Below are positions 1-7,528 of a stretch of 19,634 bases of DNA, in pieces. Each line of letters begins with the position of its first letter. Positions within the stretch are counted from its first letter, which is position 1. Below the pieces are notes generated by a model. The model searched no databases, had not been told where the DNA came from, and saw nothing but the letters and a program-made list of their open reading frames with translations. The position numbers and the translations under genes are program-made. The DNA comes from Xanthobacteraceae bacterium (lineage in GTDB: Bacteria; Pseudomonadota; Alphaproteobacteria; Rhizobiales; Xanthobacteraceae). The stretch spans positions 1-19,634 of the forward strand of contig JAICQA010000009.1 of the NCBI GenBank assembly GCA_025929595.1, given 5' to 3'.

Positions 1-970
1 AATGCTCCAGCGCCTCCTGCGGCGTCGCGAAGCCTTCGCGCGTCTCAAGCGGATATTCATATTGCAGTTCGTCCAACGAGAACGTCAGCACTGCGTCGAG
101 CCGCAATGTCTCTTCTATCGCTTCGGGGTGATCGCGAAATAACCGCGTCATTTCCTGCGGCGGCTTGAGATGCCGCTCGGCGTTGGCGGCGAGCAGGGGT
201 CCCGCCGTGTCGATAGTGACGTGGTGACGAATGCAGGTGAGGACGTCCTGCAACTCGCGCCGCTCGGAATGGTGATAGAGCACATCATTGACGGCGATGA
301 GCGGCAGGCCGAACTCGCGCGCCAGAGCGGCGCGCGCTTCAAGCCCGGCACGGTCGCGGCCCCGATGCAGCATGCGAGCGGCCAACCGCACGCGGCCGGG
401 GGCTGCTTCCTTCAGCAGCGAAAGGTGATCGCCCGGCTCGTGCTTCGATTCAAAGGCTCGCAATGAAACGCCGGTTTTGGTCTTCCATATTTTTGTTGTC
501 TCTGGCGCAACATCCCGCGGACTGACGTCTTCCACATAAGACTGGCGTGCGTGATGCAAGAATTCCGGCGGCGTGTCGCGCGTCGATTCCGGCATGACGA
601 TCAGCTCCAGCCCTTCGGCAAATTCGAGCAGGTCGTCGAGATAGAGAATGCAGTCGCCTTTCTCGGCGCGCAGGTTGCCGCGCGTGAGCAGGCGGCAAAG
701 ACGGCCCCAGGCCGGACGGTCGCGCGGATAGGCGAGGATGTCGGGTGTCTCGTCCGCAAAGACGAGCCGCGCGCCAGGGTGATAGCGCAGCGGCAATTCC
801 TTCTCGCGCTTCAAGACGTGCGCGCGCACGACGCCGGCGACCGAGTTGCGGTCACAGAGACCAAGACCCTTGAGACCGATTGCGTCCGCCTGCAGGGCCA
901 GTTCTTCGGGATGCGAGGCCCCGCGTAAAAACGAGAAATTCGAAGCGCAGGCGAATTCGACGTAGCTCAT
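1..970 (-). CDS. dnaE2: DnaE2 error-prone DNA polymerase III alpha subunit, N-terminal part (cut by window edge)
   Basis: This is the polymerase of the ImuA-ImuB-DnaE2 mutasome, which copies past DNA lesions during the SOS response. Only the first 323 or so codons lie in the window; the full protein is usually a little over 1000 residues. The N-terminus (MSYVEFACASNFSFLRGASH, then a CDRNSVAGVVRAH stretch) is the characteristic PHP-domain opening of DnaE2. Further on, a segment ending in GLELIVMP and a YHHSERRELQDVLTCIRHH segment also fit the family. The reading frame is open from the ATG at 968-970 to base 2 with no stop or frameshift. The ATG overlaps the imuB stop as ATGA, so the two genes are translationally coupled. 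Expression should follow the LexA-controlled promoter ahead of imuA. The call is firm on sequence and on context; catalytic residues lie outside the window. Confidence 0.95.
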   Translation of the reverse strand, partial: MSYVEFACASNFSFLRGASHPEELALQADAIGLKGLGLCDRNSVAGVVRAHVLKREKELPLRYHPGARLVFADETPDILAYPRDRPAWGRLCRLLTRGNLRAEKGDCILYLDDLLEFAEGLELIVMPESTRDTPPEFLHHARQSYVEDVSPRDVAPETTKIWKTKTGVSLRAFESKHEPGDHLSLLKEAAPGRVRLAARMLHRGRDRAGLEARAALAREFGLPLIAVNDVLYHHSERRELQDVLTCIRHHVTIDTAGPLLAANAERHLKPPQEMTRLFRDHPEAIEETLRLDAVLTFSLDELQYEYPLETREGFATPQEALEH

Positions 971-2577
971 GCGAAACTCCCGTGCATGAACCAGCGCGGC
1001 GGCATATGTTCTTTGCGCGTCAACAAACCTTTTCTTTCTTTTTCGCGCTCCAATAGGCTTTTTTCGTCGCGTCCCAACAGGCCCTCACGGAACAGCCAGA
1101 AGCGGCGGCCTTCCCTGTCTTCGATGCGGTAATAGTCGCGGGTCGGGCGGCTTTCCGCCGTGCGCCACCATTCATCGGCAATGCGCTCCGGTCCTTCGGC
1201 GCGAGCGACCTCATGCAGGATATGCCGCCAGCGGAAGCGCGCGGGCGGGCCATCGGGCACCATTGCGACTACTTCTTCCACCGGCTCGGGTTTGAGCAGA
1301 AGCCGCATCGGCCGCTCGGGCGGCACTTCGGGTTCGGCAATTTTCCAAGCCGCCGCGCCGACACCGCTCACGGGCACATGCAGCACGGCACGCTCGGGCA
1401 GATGGCTCTCGAACGCCTCCTGACGCACGATCCGCGACGGGCCGAACCGCGCGCCGAGATGATCGATCAGCCGCGCCAGTTCTTCCGCGTTATCGGGCCC
1501 GGCAAGGTCCGCCTGGGCGGCATCGATGCGGTCGGCGGCGAGCACCGAGAAACGCACGAGGTCATAACCAAAGCCGGGATCGAGTTCGTCGCGCAGCACG
1601 TCGAGCCGCGTGGAGAAGAGATCGGCGATGGCTTCCGCGTCATGGGTCGCGCGAGACGTAGCGGCGGTGACGGTGAAGACGGCGCCGTCGGCGCGGAATA
1701 AAGAGAGTTCGAGGCGGCGTGCGCCCTCCCCGCGCCGCTCCAGCATCGCGGATAGTTTTTCCGCGAGAGAGGCGACGGCGCCCAGCACGTCTTCCTCGCG
1801 GCCGATCGGCTCCGCGAAAGGCCGTTCGGCCATATAGGGAGCAACTTCGAGGCGCGGCGAGAGCGGCTCTTCAAGCAGGCCGAGTGCGCAATCCAGCCGT
1901 TCCAGCAGCGTCTTGCCGAAGCGCGCGGCGAGCGGCGCGCGCGGTAATTCATAAAGATCACCGATCTTCTTCAGCCCGACGCGGGCGAGCGCGGCGACGG
2001 TTTCGCCGTCGATGCGAAGGGCGGCGAGCGGGAGCTTCGCCAACGTCCGCCGCTCCGATCCTTCCGGCAAAATCGCTTCCATGCCGAAGCGAGCAAGCGC
2101 CCAGGCCGCGCCCGGCGTCGATGCAATCGCAACACGGACATGAAATCCCTGGCGCGTCAGGCGTGTGCGCAAATCTTTGCCAAGCTCGGCCTCACCGCCG
2201 AACAGATGCGCGCAACCAGTAATGTCGAGAAACATTCCGTCCGGCGCATCGCAGGCAACGAGCGGCGTCCAGCGGCGGCCATATTCCGCGACCGATCCCA
2301 ACAATGCCGCGTCAGCTGCTAGGTCCTCATGCGCAACTTCAAGCAATGGAAAGCGGGCGCAGGCCTCCGCCAGCGCCATGTCCTCTGCAAGACCAAGCGC
2401 TGCTGCAGCGTCGTCGAGCGCCACAATGGAAAGTGCGCTCTTGCGATCGCCGACAACGACGAGCGGAGATTCAAGCGGAGGCGCGCCGCTCTGCCCGCGC
2501 CGGCGCATGATGCGGTCGGCCGACAGGCGGCGGAGCCAGACGCTCGCGTAGCGCCGGGATACGGAAGATTCGGTCAT
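967..2577 (-). CDS. imuB: ImuB, Y-family polymerase-like protein of the SOS mutasome
   Basis: ImuB is a catalytically inactive Y-family polymerase homologue that links DnaE2 and ImuA to the beta clamp. The protein is 536 residues from the ATG at 2577. The N-terminal strand that carries the metal-binding DxDxFxASVE motif in active Y-family polymerases reads SRRYASVWLRRLSADR, without those acidic residues. The later FLDITGCAHLFGGE segment is typical of ImuB. The C-terminus, with GPERIADEWW, RDYYRIED, RRFWLFREG and the final PRWFMHGSFA, is the usual ImuB tail. The frame stays open upstream to 2799, but that extension is arginine-rich and overlaps imuA, so the start at 2577 just ahead of the first core strand is preferred. 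The gene overlaps imuA by 107 bases and dnaE2 by the ATGA junction. Confidence 0.94.
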   Translation of the reverse strand: MTESSVSRRYASVWLRRLSADRIMRRRGQSGAPPLESPLVVVGDRKSALSIVALDDAAAALGLAEDMALAEACARFPLLEVAHEDLAADAALLGSVAEYGRRWTPLVACDAPDGMFLDITGCAHLFGGEAELGKDLRTRLTRQGFHVRVAIASTPGAAWALARFGMEAILPEGSERRTLAKLPLAALRIDGETVAALARVGLKKIGDLYELPRAPLAARFGKTLLERLDCALGLLEEPLSPRLEVAPYMAERPFAEPIGREEDVLGAVASLAEKLSAMLERRGEGARRLELSLFRADGAVFTVTAATSRATHDAEAIADLFSTRLDVLRDELDPGFGYDLVRFSVLAADRIDAAQADLAGPDNAEELARLIDHLGARFGPSRIVRQEAFESHLPERAVLHVPVSGVGAAAWKIAEPEVPPERPMRLLLKPEPVEEVVAMVPDGPPARFRWRHILHEVARAEGPERIADEWWRTAESRPTRDYYRIEDREGRRFWLFREGLLGRDEKSLLEREKERKGLLTRKEHMPPRWFMHGSFA

Positions 2578-3304
2578 GGGTACGCCACTCAAGTGAGAAA
2601 CAGGCCGCGGGGCCGCGGCGATTGCGGATGAGATCGGCTTTGACGCGCGGCATGCCGGGGCCATTCGCGGGCGCGTCGCCGGACGCGAGCGAAGCGATTC
2701 GCCAGCGCGTCGCAGCGGCAACGGGCGCGCGCAGCCCGTCGCCCGCACCGAGGCGCAGCAGGAGCGCGGGCGTGGCACCATGACCGGCGGCGAGCGCAAG
2801 CCGGCGCGAGGCGCGCAGGTCGAGCTTCGTCGTCCCGCGTATTTCGCCGAAGACGGCAGCGAGCGTGGCGGAACGCAGCGCGTGCTCCATCGCTTCCAGC
2901 ACTTCGTTCGTATTCGCGGCGAGCACGAACAAGATGCGCGCGACGTCGAGCCCTAACGCGGCGAGACCGGGACCATACGGCGCGCCGTCTTCAACCGTCG
3001 CGAGGTCGTGTCGAATCCAGAGCAGCGGTTTTCTTTTCTCACCCGCCAGCGCACGAACGAGAATGCCGGCGCAAAAGCCGCCCGCTGCAGGCCCATCGCC
3101 CTCGGCCGCGGGTGCCACTTCGTGTAGCGCGCCGCGCATCAGCCCGCCCCCCAAAGTGCGGTCGATCTCCGTTTCGCCCAAAGAAAGCGAGCCGGGATCG
3201 GTGGCCGGACGGGCGAGCCGCTCGATCGCAATGCGCAGGCTGGCCGGGGAAACGGTTGTTTCCGGCGGAATCTCGCTGGCGGAATGGGTGGTTTCAGTCG
3301 GCAT
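2471..3304 (-). CDS. imuA: ImuA, RecA/SulA-like protein of the SOS mutasome
   Basis: ImuA is a RecA-fold accessory protein needed together with ImuB and DnaE2 for damage-induced mutagenesis. The protein is 277 residues from the ATG at 3304. The core features seen are LGETEIDRTLGGGLMRGALHEV, then a region matching the Walker A position but lacking a clear GKT (EGDGPAAGGFCAGILV), then LLWIRHD and an LRSATLAAVFGEI helix that is strongly conserved in ImuA. The open frame extends upstream to 3565, but it crosses the LexA box and promoter and carries no family sequence, so the ATG at 3304 is chosen. An AGGA in the distal LexA half-site lies about 8 bases upstream and may act as the ribosome binding site. 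It is the first gene of the imuA-imuB-dnaE2 operon. Confidence 0.9.
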   Translation of the reverse strand: MPTETTHSASEIPPETTVSPASLRIAIERLARPATDPGSLSLGETEIDRTLGGGLMRGALHEVAPAAEGDGPAAGGFCAGILVRALAGEKRKPLLWIRHDLATVEDGAPYGPGLAALGLDVARILFVLAANTNEVLEAMEHALRSATLAAVFGEIRGTTKLDLRASRRLALAAGHGATPALLLRLGAGDGLRAPVAAATRWRIASLASGDAPANGPGMPRVKADLIRNRRGPAACFSLEWRTHDRIFRIPALRERLAPPPVGRPHHAPARAERRASA

Positions 3305-3309
3305 AGATT

Positions 3310-3324
3310 GTTCCTGTTTTGTTC
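3310..3324 (-). promoter_or_regulatory. LexA-binding SOS box of the imuA operon
   Basis: The plus strand reads GTTCCTGTTTTGTTC, a perfect match to the alphaproteobacterial LexA box GTTC-N7-GTTC. It ends 5 bases before the imuA start codon. In this class LexA binds a direct repeat rather than the palindrome used in gamma-proteobacteria. Binding here would cover both the transcription start region and the imuA ribosome binding site. This supports DNA-damage induction of imuA, imuB and dnaE2 together. Confidence 0.88.
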
Positions 3325-3326
3325 TA

Positions 3327-3355
3327 TTGATTCCACCAGCCGATACCGGCGTCAA
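3327..3355 (-). promoter_or_regulatory. Possible sigma-70-type promoter for imuA
   Basis: On the minus strand TTGACG (complement of 3350-3355) is a good -35 element. At 17 bases spacing the -10 position reads AATCAA (complement of 3327-3332), which is a weak match; TCAATA two bases further is an alternative. The LexA box lies immediately downstream, as expected for repression. The -35 is convincing and the -10 is not, so this is tentative. Confidence 0.35.
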
Positions 3356-3452
3356 GCACCGTTCACTTCGAAATCGCTCCAAAGCACTTGGCGGACCCGG
3401 AGATTCTGCGCAAAACTGCGAATAATCAAAAAAGCCATAAGCCCCGACGCCA

Positions 3453-4352
3453 ATGGACACGATCCTGAATATGAAGGCCTTTCTGGCCACCGCCCGCAGC
3501 GGAAGCTTTTCCGAAGCGGCGCGGCAGTTATCGGTCGCGCCGTCGGTCGTATCGAAGCGCGTCAATCAGCTCGAATGGCAATTGCGTTCGCGCCTGCTCG
3601 AACGCACGACCCGGCGCGTGCGGCTCACGGAAGTCGGCGAACAATATCTGCCGACGATCCGCGGCATCATCACCGAGTATGACGACCTTGTCGCCGGCAG
3701 CCTGCGCGCGCCGGGCGAACTCGAAGGCCATATCCGCGTGAAGTCGCCCGCGGCAATCACCAACCTGCACCTCGGCAAGGTGTTCACGGATTTCCAGCGC
3801 GCGCATCCGCGCGTCACGCTCGAAGTGGTTCTGATGGACCGCTCGGTCAATCCGATCGAGGAGGGCTTCGACGTCGTCCTTGGCCTGCTACCGGCGTCCT
3901 TCGAGAACGTCGTCGAAGAGGCGCTCTTGCCCTACCCTCGCATCGCCTGCGCATCGCCGAAATATCTCAAGGCGCGCGGCGAACCGAAGCATCCGCGCGA
4001 CCTCGCCAATCACGATTGCCTCGTGTTTCAACCCGCGGGCGCAACCTGGACCTTCGGGAGCAAGCGCGGACCGATCAGTGTGCAAGTGCGTCCGAAATTC
4101 ATGTCGAACGACATTCAGATCATCGTCGAAGCGGCAAAAGACGGCGGCGGTATTGCTGTCCTATCCAAGCTGATTTCGAAGCAGGCGCGGAAGGAGGGAA
4201 CGCTCGTTCCGGTGATGACCGACTTTCCGCTGCCCGACCACTGGCTGAAGGCATTTATTCCGCAAAGCCGCGTCGGGCTGGCGCGCGTGCAGGCATTGCT
4301 GGCGGCGGTGCGAGCTGCATTCTTACCTGTTCCACCATGGAATCTTCCTTAG
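3453..4352 (+). CDS. LysR-type transcriptional regulator
   Basis: This is a 299-residue LysR-type regulator. The winged helix-turn-helix occupies about residues 6-65 (EAARQLSVAPSVVSKRVNQLE, then LLERTTRRVRLTEVGE). It is followed by a linker helix and a periplasmic-binding-protein-like effector domain with the usual HLGKVFTDFQRAHPRVTLEV strand, an EEGFDVVLGL strand and a LANHDCLVF segment. The pattern fits the CrgA-like branch. The gene points the same way as the aconitase X operon that begins 127 bases downstream, so it is the likely regulator of that operon. It is divergent from imuA, which has its own LexA control. The first ATG at 3453 is used; an ATG at 3471 would remove only six residues. 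The effector is unknown. Confidence 0.9.
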   Translation: MDTILNMKAFLATARSGSFSEAARQLSVAPSVVSKRVNQLEWQLRSRLLERTTRRVRLTEVGEQYLPTIRGIITEYDDLVAGSLRAPGELEGHIRVKSPAAITNLHLGKVFTDFQRAHPRVTLEVVLMDRSVNPIEEGFDVVLGLLPASFENVVEEALLPYPRIACASPKYLKARGEPKHPRDLANHDCLVFQPAGATWTFGSKRGPISVQVRPKFMSNDIQIIVEAAKDGGGIAVLSKLISKQARKEGTLVPVMTDFPLPDHWLKAFIPQSRVGLARVQALLAAVRAAFLPVPPWNLP

Positions 4353-4419
4353 CCGCACAACATCCTTCGCGATTCAGGTTAGCTGAAAGCGCAAGATTCG
4401 CGGTTCTGCCCCCGTTGGA

Positions 4420-4427
4420 ATTGCAAT
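4420..4427. promoter_or_regulatory. Small palindrome ATTGCAAT in the LysR/oxidoreductase gap (candidate operator core)
   Basis: The gap between the LysR gene and the FAD oxidoreductase gene (4353-4479) contains the perfect 8-base palindrome ATTGCAAT, with a T-N11-A-like arrangement around it of the kind LysR proteins bind. It lies about 53 bases ahead of the oxidoreductase start, where a regulatory site would be expected. Eight bases is short, so chance occurrence is quite possible. No clear -35/-10 pair was found in this gap. Confidence 0.25.
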
Positions 4428-4479
4428 AACTTGCCCCGGCCTGAACGGGCCACCAACGCAGTGACAATTGGAGTGCGGC

Positions 4480-5790
4480 ATGGCCGAGTCGGCGCCGACA
4501 GCGAGAACGAAAACCGTCAAACGCAACGGCGCGGGCGCATACGAAGTAAGCGCCGATATCTGCGTCGTCGGCTCCGGCGCCGCCGGCATGTCGGCGGCGC
4601 TCGAAGCCGCGAAGCTTGGACGCAAGGTCATTCTCGTGGACGGTATGCCGGCACTCGGCGGACAGGCGGTGAACTCGATCATCGGCACGTTCTGCGGCCT
4701 GTTCTCGAACGGCACGCATGGCTATCAGTTCACGCATCTCATCGCCGACGATTTCCTGCACGCGCTCGAGAAGATCCCGAACGCGCTCTACTACCGGCAC
4801 GGGCCGCACACGACCGTCGTTTATTACGACGAGGTCGCGTTCGGCCGCTGGGTCGAGAAATCGGTGCAGGCGGCCGGCGTTACGCCGCTCCTCGGCGCCA
4901 TCCTGCGCAAGGTGAATGTGGACGGCCGCCGCGTGAAGTCGCTCGAATTCGCGACCCGTTACGGCGATGTAACAGTAAAGGCGACCGGCTATGTCGACGC
5001 GAGCGGCGACGCCGCGCTTGCCTGGCAGGCTGGCTTCGCGTGCCGCGAGCCGGAACAGAACCGCGTCTTCGGCACACAGATGGTGGTGCTTGAGAATATC
5101 GACGAGGCGAAGCAGCCGACACGCGAAGAAATCTCCGCGAAGATGAAGGAAAAGGGCGAGCAGTACGGGTTGCTGCGTCGCGAAGGTCTCGCCTTTATCA
5201 TCCCGGGCCGCGGCGTGGCCGCGATGAACGTCACGCATGTCGAGACGCCGCTCGAGCCGCTCGCAGCTTCGGAAAAAGCGCTCGAGGGAAAAGATCAGGC
5301 CGAGCGCGCCGTGCATTTTCTGCAAACGGAATTTCCCGAATGCTTCGGCCGGTCGCGGGTGCGTGCCTTCGGTTTTCCCGGTATCCGGCAGACACGCTGG
5401 ATCGTGGGGCGGCAGCAGCTCACGGCCGACGATGTGACGAACGGCACGCGCTTTCCGGACGCGGTAGCACGCACGAGTTGGCCGATTGAACTGCACGATC
5501 ACAGCTCGGGCCATCACTGGCACGTCTTTCCGGAAGACCACGTCCATTATGTGCCGCTCGGCAGCCTCGTTCCGGCCGACGGCGACAATGTCGTCGCCGC
5601 CGGCCGCTGCATCGACGCGGACGTAGCGGCGCTTTCCAGCGTGCGCGTCATGGGGCCGTGCATTGCGATGGGTGCCGCCGCAGCGCACGCACTCGATCTC
5701 GCGGGTTCGGGCAGCGTGCATCAGATCGACGTGGCGGCTTTGCAAAAGCGGCTGACTGACAATCTCGACCGGACCGACAAGCCATGGTGA
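4480..5790 (+). CDS. FAD-dependent oxidoreductase (FAD_oxidored family)
   Basis: This 436-residue flavoprotein carries an N-terminal Rossmann dinucleotide-binding motif, VVGSGAAGMSAALEAA, with GSGAAG at about residues 31-36. An acidic residue ends the second strand (ILVD, D54), followed by GMPALGGQAV. Near the C-terminus VVAAGRCIDAD and VRVMGPCIAMGAAAAHA form the second FAD-contacting segment typical of the FAD_oxidored group. No signal peptide is seen, so it is probably cytoplasmic. An ATG at 4480 follows a GGAG ribosome binding site; a TTG twelve bases earlier in the same frame is less likely. The stop is 4 bases before the aconitase X large subunit start, so this is the first gene of the operon. 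It probably oxidises a hydroxy acid, amine or related intermediate of the same pathway, but the substrate is unknown. Confidence 0.87.
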   Translation: MAESAPTARTKTVKRNGAGAYEVSADICVVGSGAAGMSAALEAAKLGRKVILVDGMPALGGQAVNSIIGTFCGLFSNGTHGYQFTHLIADDFLHALEKIPNALYYRHGPHTTVVYYDEVAFGRWVEKSVQAAGVTPLLGAILRKVNVDGRRVKSLEFATRYGDVTVKATGYVDASGDAALAWQAGFACREPEQNRVFGTQMVVLENIDEAKQPTREEISAKMKEKGEQYGLLRREGLAFIIPGRGVAAMNVTHVETPLEPLAASEKALEGKDQAERAVHFLQTEFPECFGRSRVRAFGFPGIRQTRWIVGRQQLTADDVTNGTRFPDAVARTSWPIELHDHSSGHHWHVFPEDHVHYVPLGSLVPADGDNVVAAGRCIDADVAALSSVRVMGPCIAMGAAAAHALDLAGSGSVHQIDVAALQKRLTDNLDRTDKPW

Positions 5791-5794
5791 CGCG

Positions 5795-7072
5795 ATGAAA
5801 CTCGCCGACGACGAAAAGGCCATGCTCGACGGCGCGAAGGGCAAGGCGAAGCAAAAGGCGATGGACCTTCTGGTCCGCTATGGCGAGGCGCTCGGCGCGG
5901 AACGGCTCGTCAACGTCACAAACGTTGCCGGGACATGGAACGCAGGCTCGCCGCCCATGAAGCCTTTTGCCGAGAAGGGCATGGACGCCGTGTTCTCCAA
6001 GTTCAATCTCGACAGCGACGAAGTGGTCGAGACGCCGCAGGCGGAAGTCTACACCTGCCAGCTCATCCACGGCATCGACACCCAGAACGCGCACGTCACC
6101 GGTGTCGCGGAGGAAGCGGTCAACCGCCAGAAGCAGGCCGAACGCTATTTCGGCGAGCGCGGCGTCGCGATGTTCAACACCTGCACGCCCTATCAGGTCG
6201 GGAACGTCCCGGTACGCGGCGAACATTGCGCGTGGATGGAATCCTCCGCCGTCGTCTATTGCAACTCCGTGCTCGGTGCGCGCACGAATACCGAGGGCCG
6301 CGAAAGCACGGGTGCCGCAAGCATCACCGGCAAGATTCCCTATTGGGGCTATCACATCCCCGAAAACCGGCTCGGCACGCATCTGGTCGATGTCGAGATC
6401 GACGTCGACAGCATGATGGACTGGGGCCTGCTCGGCTACGCGATCGGCGAGATCGTGCAGGAGGACATTCCGGTTCTCGACGGCATCCGCAAGGTGCCGA
6501 GCATGATCAAGCTCAAGCATTTCGGCGCGGCCGGCGCATCGTCGGGCGGCATCGAGATGTATCATGTGCCGGGCGTGACGCCGGAAGCGAACACAGTCGA
6601 GGACGCTTTCGGCGCGAAGAAGCCGGTGGCGCGGCTCAAATACGGCGCGGCCGAGCGCAAGGTCGCTTACGACAACCTGAACTCGTCGGCCAAAAGCGCC
6701 GACGTCGATTTCATCATGCTCGGCTGCCCGCACAATTCCATCGAGCAAGTGTGGACGATCGCGAAGCTCCTCGATGGCCGGAAGCTCTCGCCGAACACGC
6801 AGCTCTGGGTGTTCACGCCGCGCGCGCTACGCGACACCGCCGAACTCAACGGCTACGGCGATATGATCCGCAAAGCGGGCGGCCACCTGATGAGCGACAC
6901 CTGCCCAGCCATCGGCCGTGTCATGCCGAACGGAACGCAGGTTGTGGCGACGGATTCAGCGAAGCAGGCGCATTACCTGCCCGCCATCATGAAGTGCCAG
7001 TGCTGGTTCGGCACGGTGGAGGACTGCGTCAACGCCGCGCTCACCGGCCGCTGGCAGGGAGGCCTGCAATGA
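5795..7072 (+). CDS. Aconitase X catalytic (large) subunit
   Basis: This 425-residue protein belongs to the aconitase X (AcnX, formerly DUF521) large-subunit family, whose members dehydrate or hydrate substrates using an iron or iron-sulfur centre. Known bacterial members act as cis-3-hydroxy-L-proline dehydratases, and an archaeal member acts on phosphomevalonate. Family motifs seen are MFNTCTPYQVG (C130), VVYCNSVLGARTNTEG (residues 153-168), IMLGCPHNS (C311) and MSDTCPA (C370). These three cysteines are the likely metal ligands. The C-terminus adds KCQCWFGTVEDC. The start ATG at 5795 lies 4 bases after the oxidoreductase stop, and the stop overlaps the small-subunit ATG as ATGA, the expected arrangement for a two-subunit AcnX. 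No proline-metabolism gene such as a pyrroline-2-carboxylate reductase lies nearby, so the hydroxyproline role is not assumed here. Confidence 0.88.
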   Translation: MKLADDEKAMLDGAKGKAKQKAMDLLVRYGEALGAERLVNVTNVAGTWNAGSPPMKPFAEKGMDAVFSKFNLDSDEVVETPQAEVYTCQLIHGIDTQNAHVTGVAEEAVNRQKQAERYFGERGVAMFNTCTPYQVGNVPVRGEHCAWMESSAVVYCNSVLGARTNTEGRESTGAASITGKIPYWGYHIPENRLGTHLVDVEIDVDSMMDWGLLGYAIGEIVQEDIPVLDGIRKVPSMIKLKHFGAAGASSGGIEMYHVPGVTPEANTVEDAFGAKKPVARLKYGAAERKVAYDNLNSSAKSADVDFIMLGCPHNSIEQVWTIAKLLDGRKLSPNTQLWVFTPRALRDTAELNGYGDMIRKAGGHLMSDTCPAIGRVMPNGTQVVATDSAKQAHYLPAIMKCQCWFGTVEDCVNAALTGRWQGGLQ

Positions 7073-7512
7073 CCACGATCACCATCAAAGGGCGCAAGGT
7101 CGTGGGCGGCGTCGCCGAAGGCGAGGCGATCACGACGCACGACACGGTGTCGGGCTGGGGCGGTATCGACTCCAACACCGGCACGATCATCGAGCGGCGG
7201 CATGAGCTCGTCGGCCAGAGCTTCAAGGACAAGGTGCTGGTGTTCCCGGGCGCCAAGGGCTCGTCCGGCTACTCGCACTTCTTTCACCTTGCGCGCGTTG
7301 CCGGTGCCGCGCCGAAGGCCATGCTGTTCAGCAAGATGACCACGAAGGCGGCGCTCGGCGCCGTCGTGACGCGCGTGCCGTCGATGAGCGATTTCGATCG
7401 CGACCCGCTCGAAGTGATCGAGACCGGCGACTGGGTGAAGGTCGATGCCGACCGCGGCATCGTGGAAGTGACGAAGAAAGCGGGAGCAAAGCCGGCAACG
7501 GCGGCGGAATAG
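7069..7512 (+). CDS. Aconitase X small (swivel) subunit
   Basis: This 147-residue protein is the swivelling-domain subunit (DUF126 type) that pairs with the preceding large subunit. Seen features are GRKVVGGVAEGEAI, then DTVSGWGGIDSNTGTII, a VLVFPGAKGSSGYSHFFHL loop at about residues 60-78, and AALGAVVTRVPSM. In related subunits the loop usually reads like GRGSxxGS and the following segment contains a DPILALGA-like stretch; here the first is AKGSSGYS and the second is KMTTKAALGA. A GGGAGG ribosome binding site at 7057-7062 precedes the ATG, which overlaps the large-subunit stop. The open frame continues far upstream across the large subunit, but that part is an out-of-frame shadow. The IlvD-type gene starts 16 bases after the stop. 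Confidence 0.88.
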   Translation: MTTITIKGRKVVGGVAEGEAITTHDTVSGWGGIDSNTGTIIERRHELVGQSFKDKVLVFPGAKGSSGYSHFFHLARVAGAAPKAMLFSKMTTKAALGAVVTRVPSMSDFDRDPLEVIETGDWVKVDADRGIVEVTKKAGAKPATAAE

Positions 7513-7528
7513 CCGCGCGGAGATAACG

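Noticed and set aside
2578..2799. Upstream extension of the imuB frame
   Set aside because: It is Arg/Pro/Ser-rich, overlaps imuA coding sequence further and precedes the normal ImuB start.
3305..3565. Upstream extension of the imuA frame
   Set aside because: It would read through the LexA box and promoter and into the LysR gene, and has no ImuA-like sequence.
4255..5844. Long open frame (529 codons) on the minus strand
   Set aside because: It lies antisense to the FAD oxidoreductase gene, is rich in His, Arg and Ala in the way GC-rich antisense frames are, and shows no family motif.
5935..7068. Plus-strand open frame running into the aconitase X small subunit
   Set aside because: Only the part from the ATG at 7069 is protein-like. 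The upstream part is the out-of-frame shadow of the large subunit, so a fusion is not supported.
5795..7512. Direct assignment as cis-3-hydroxy-L-proline dehydratase
   Set aside because: The family fits, but no proline-pathway neighbours are present and the small-subunit loop differs, so only the family name is used.
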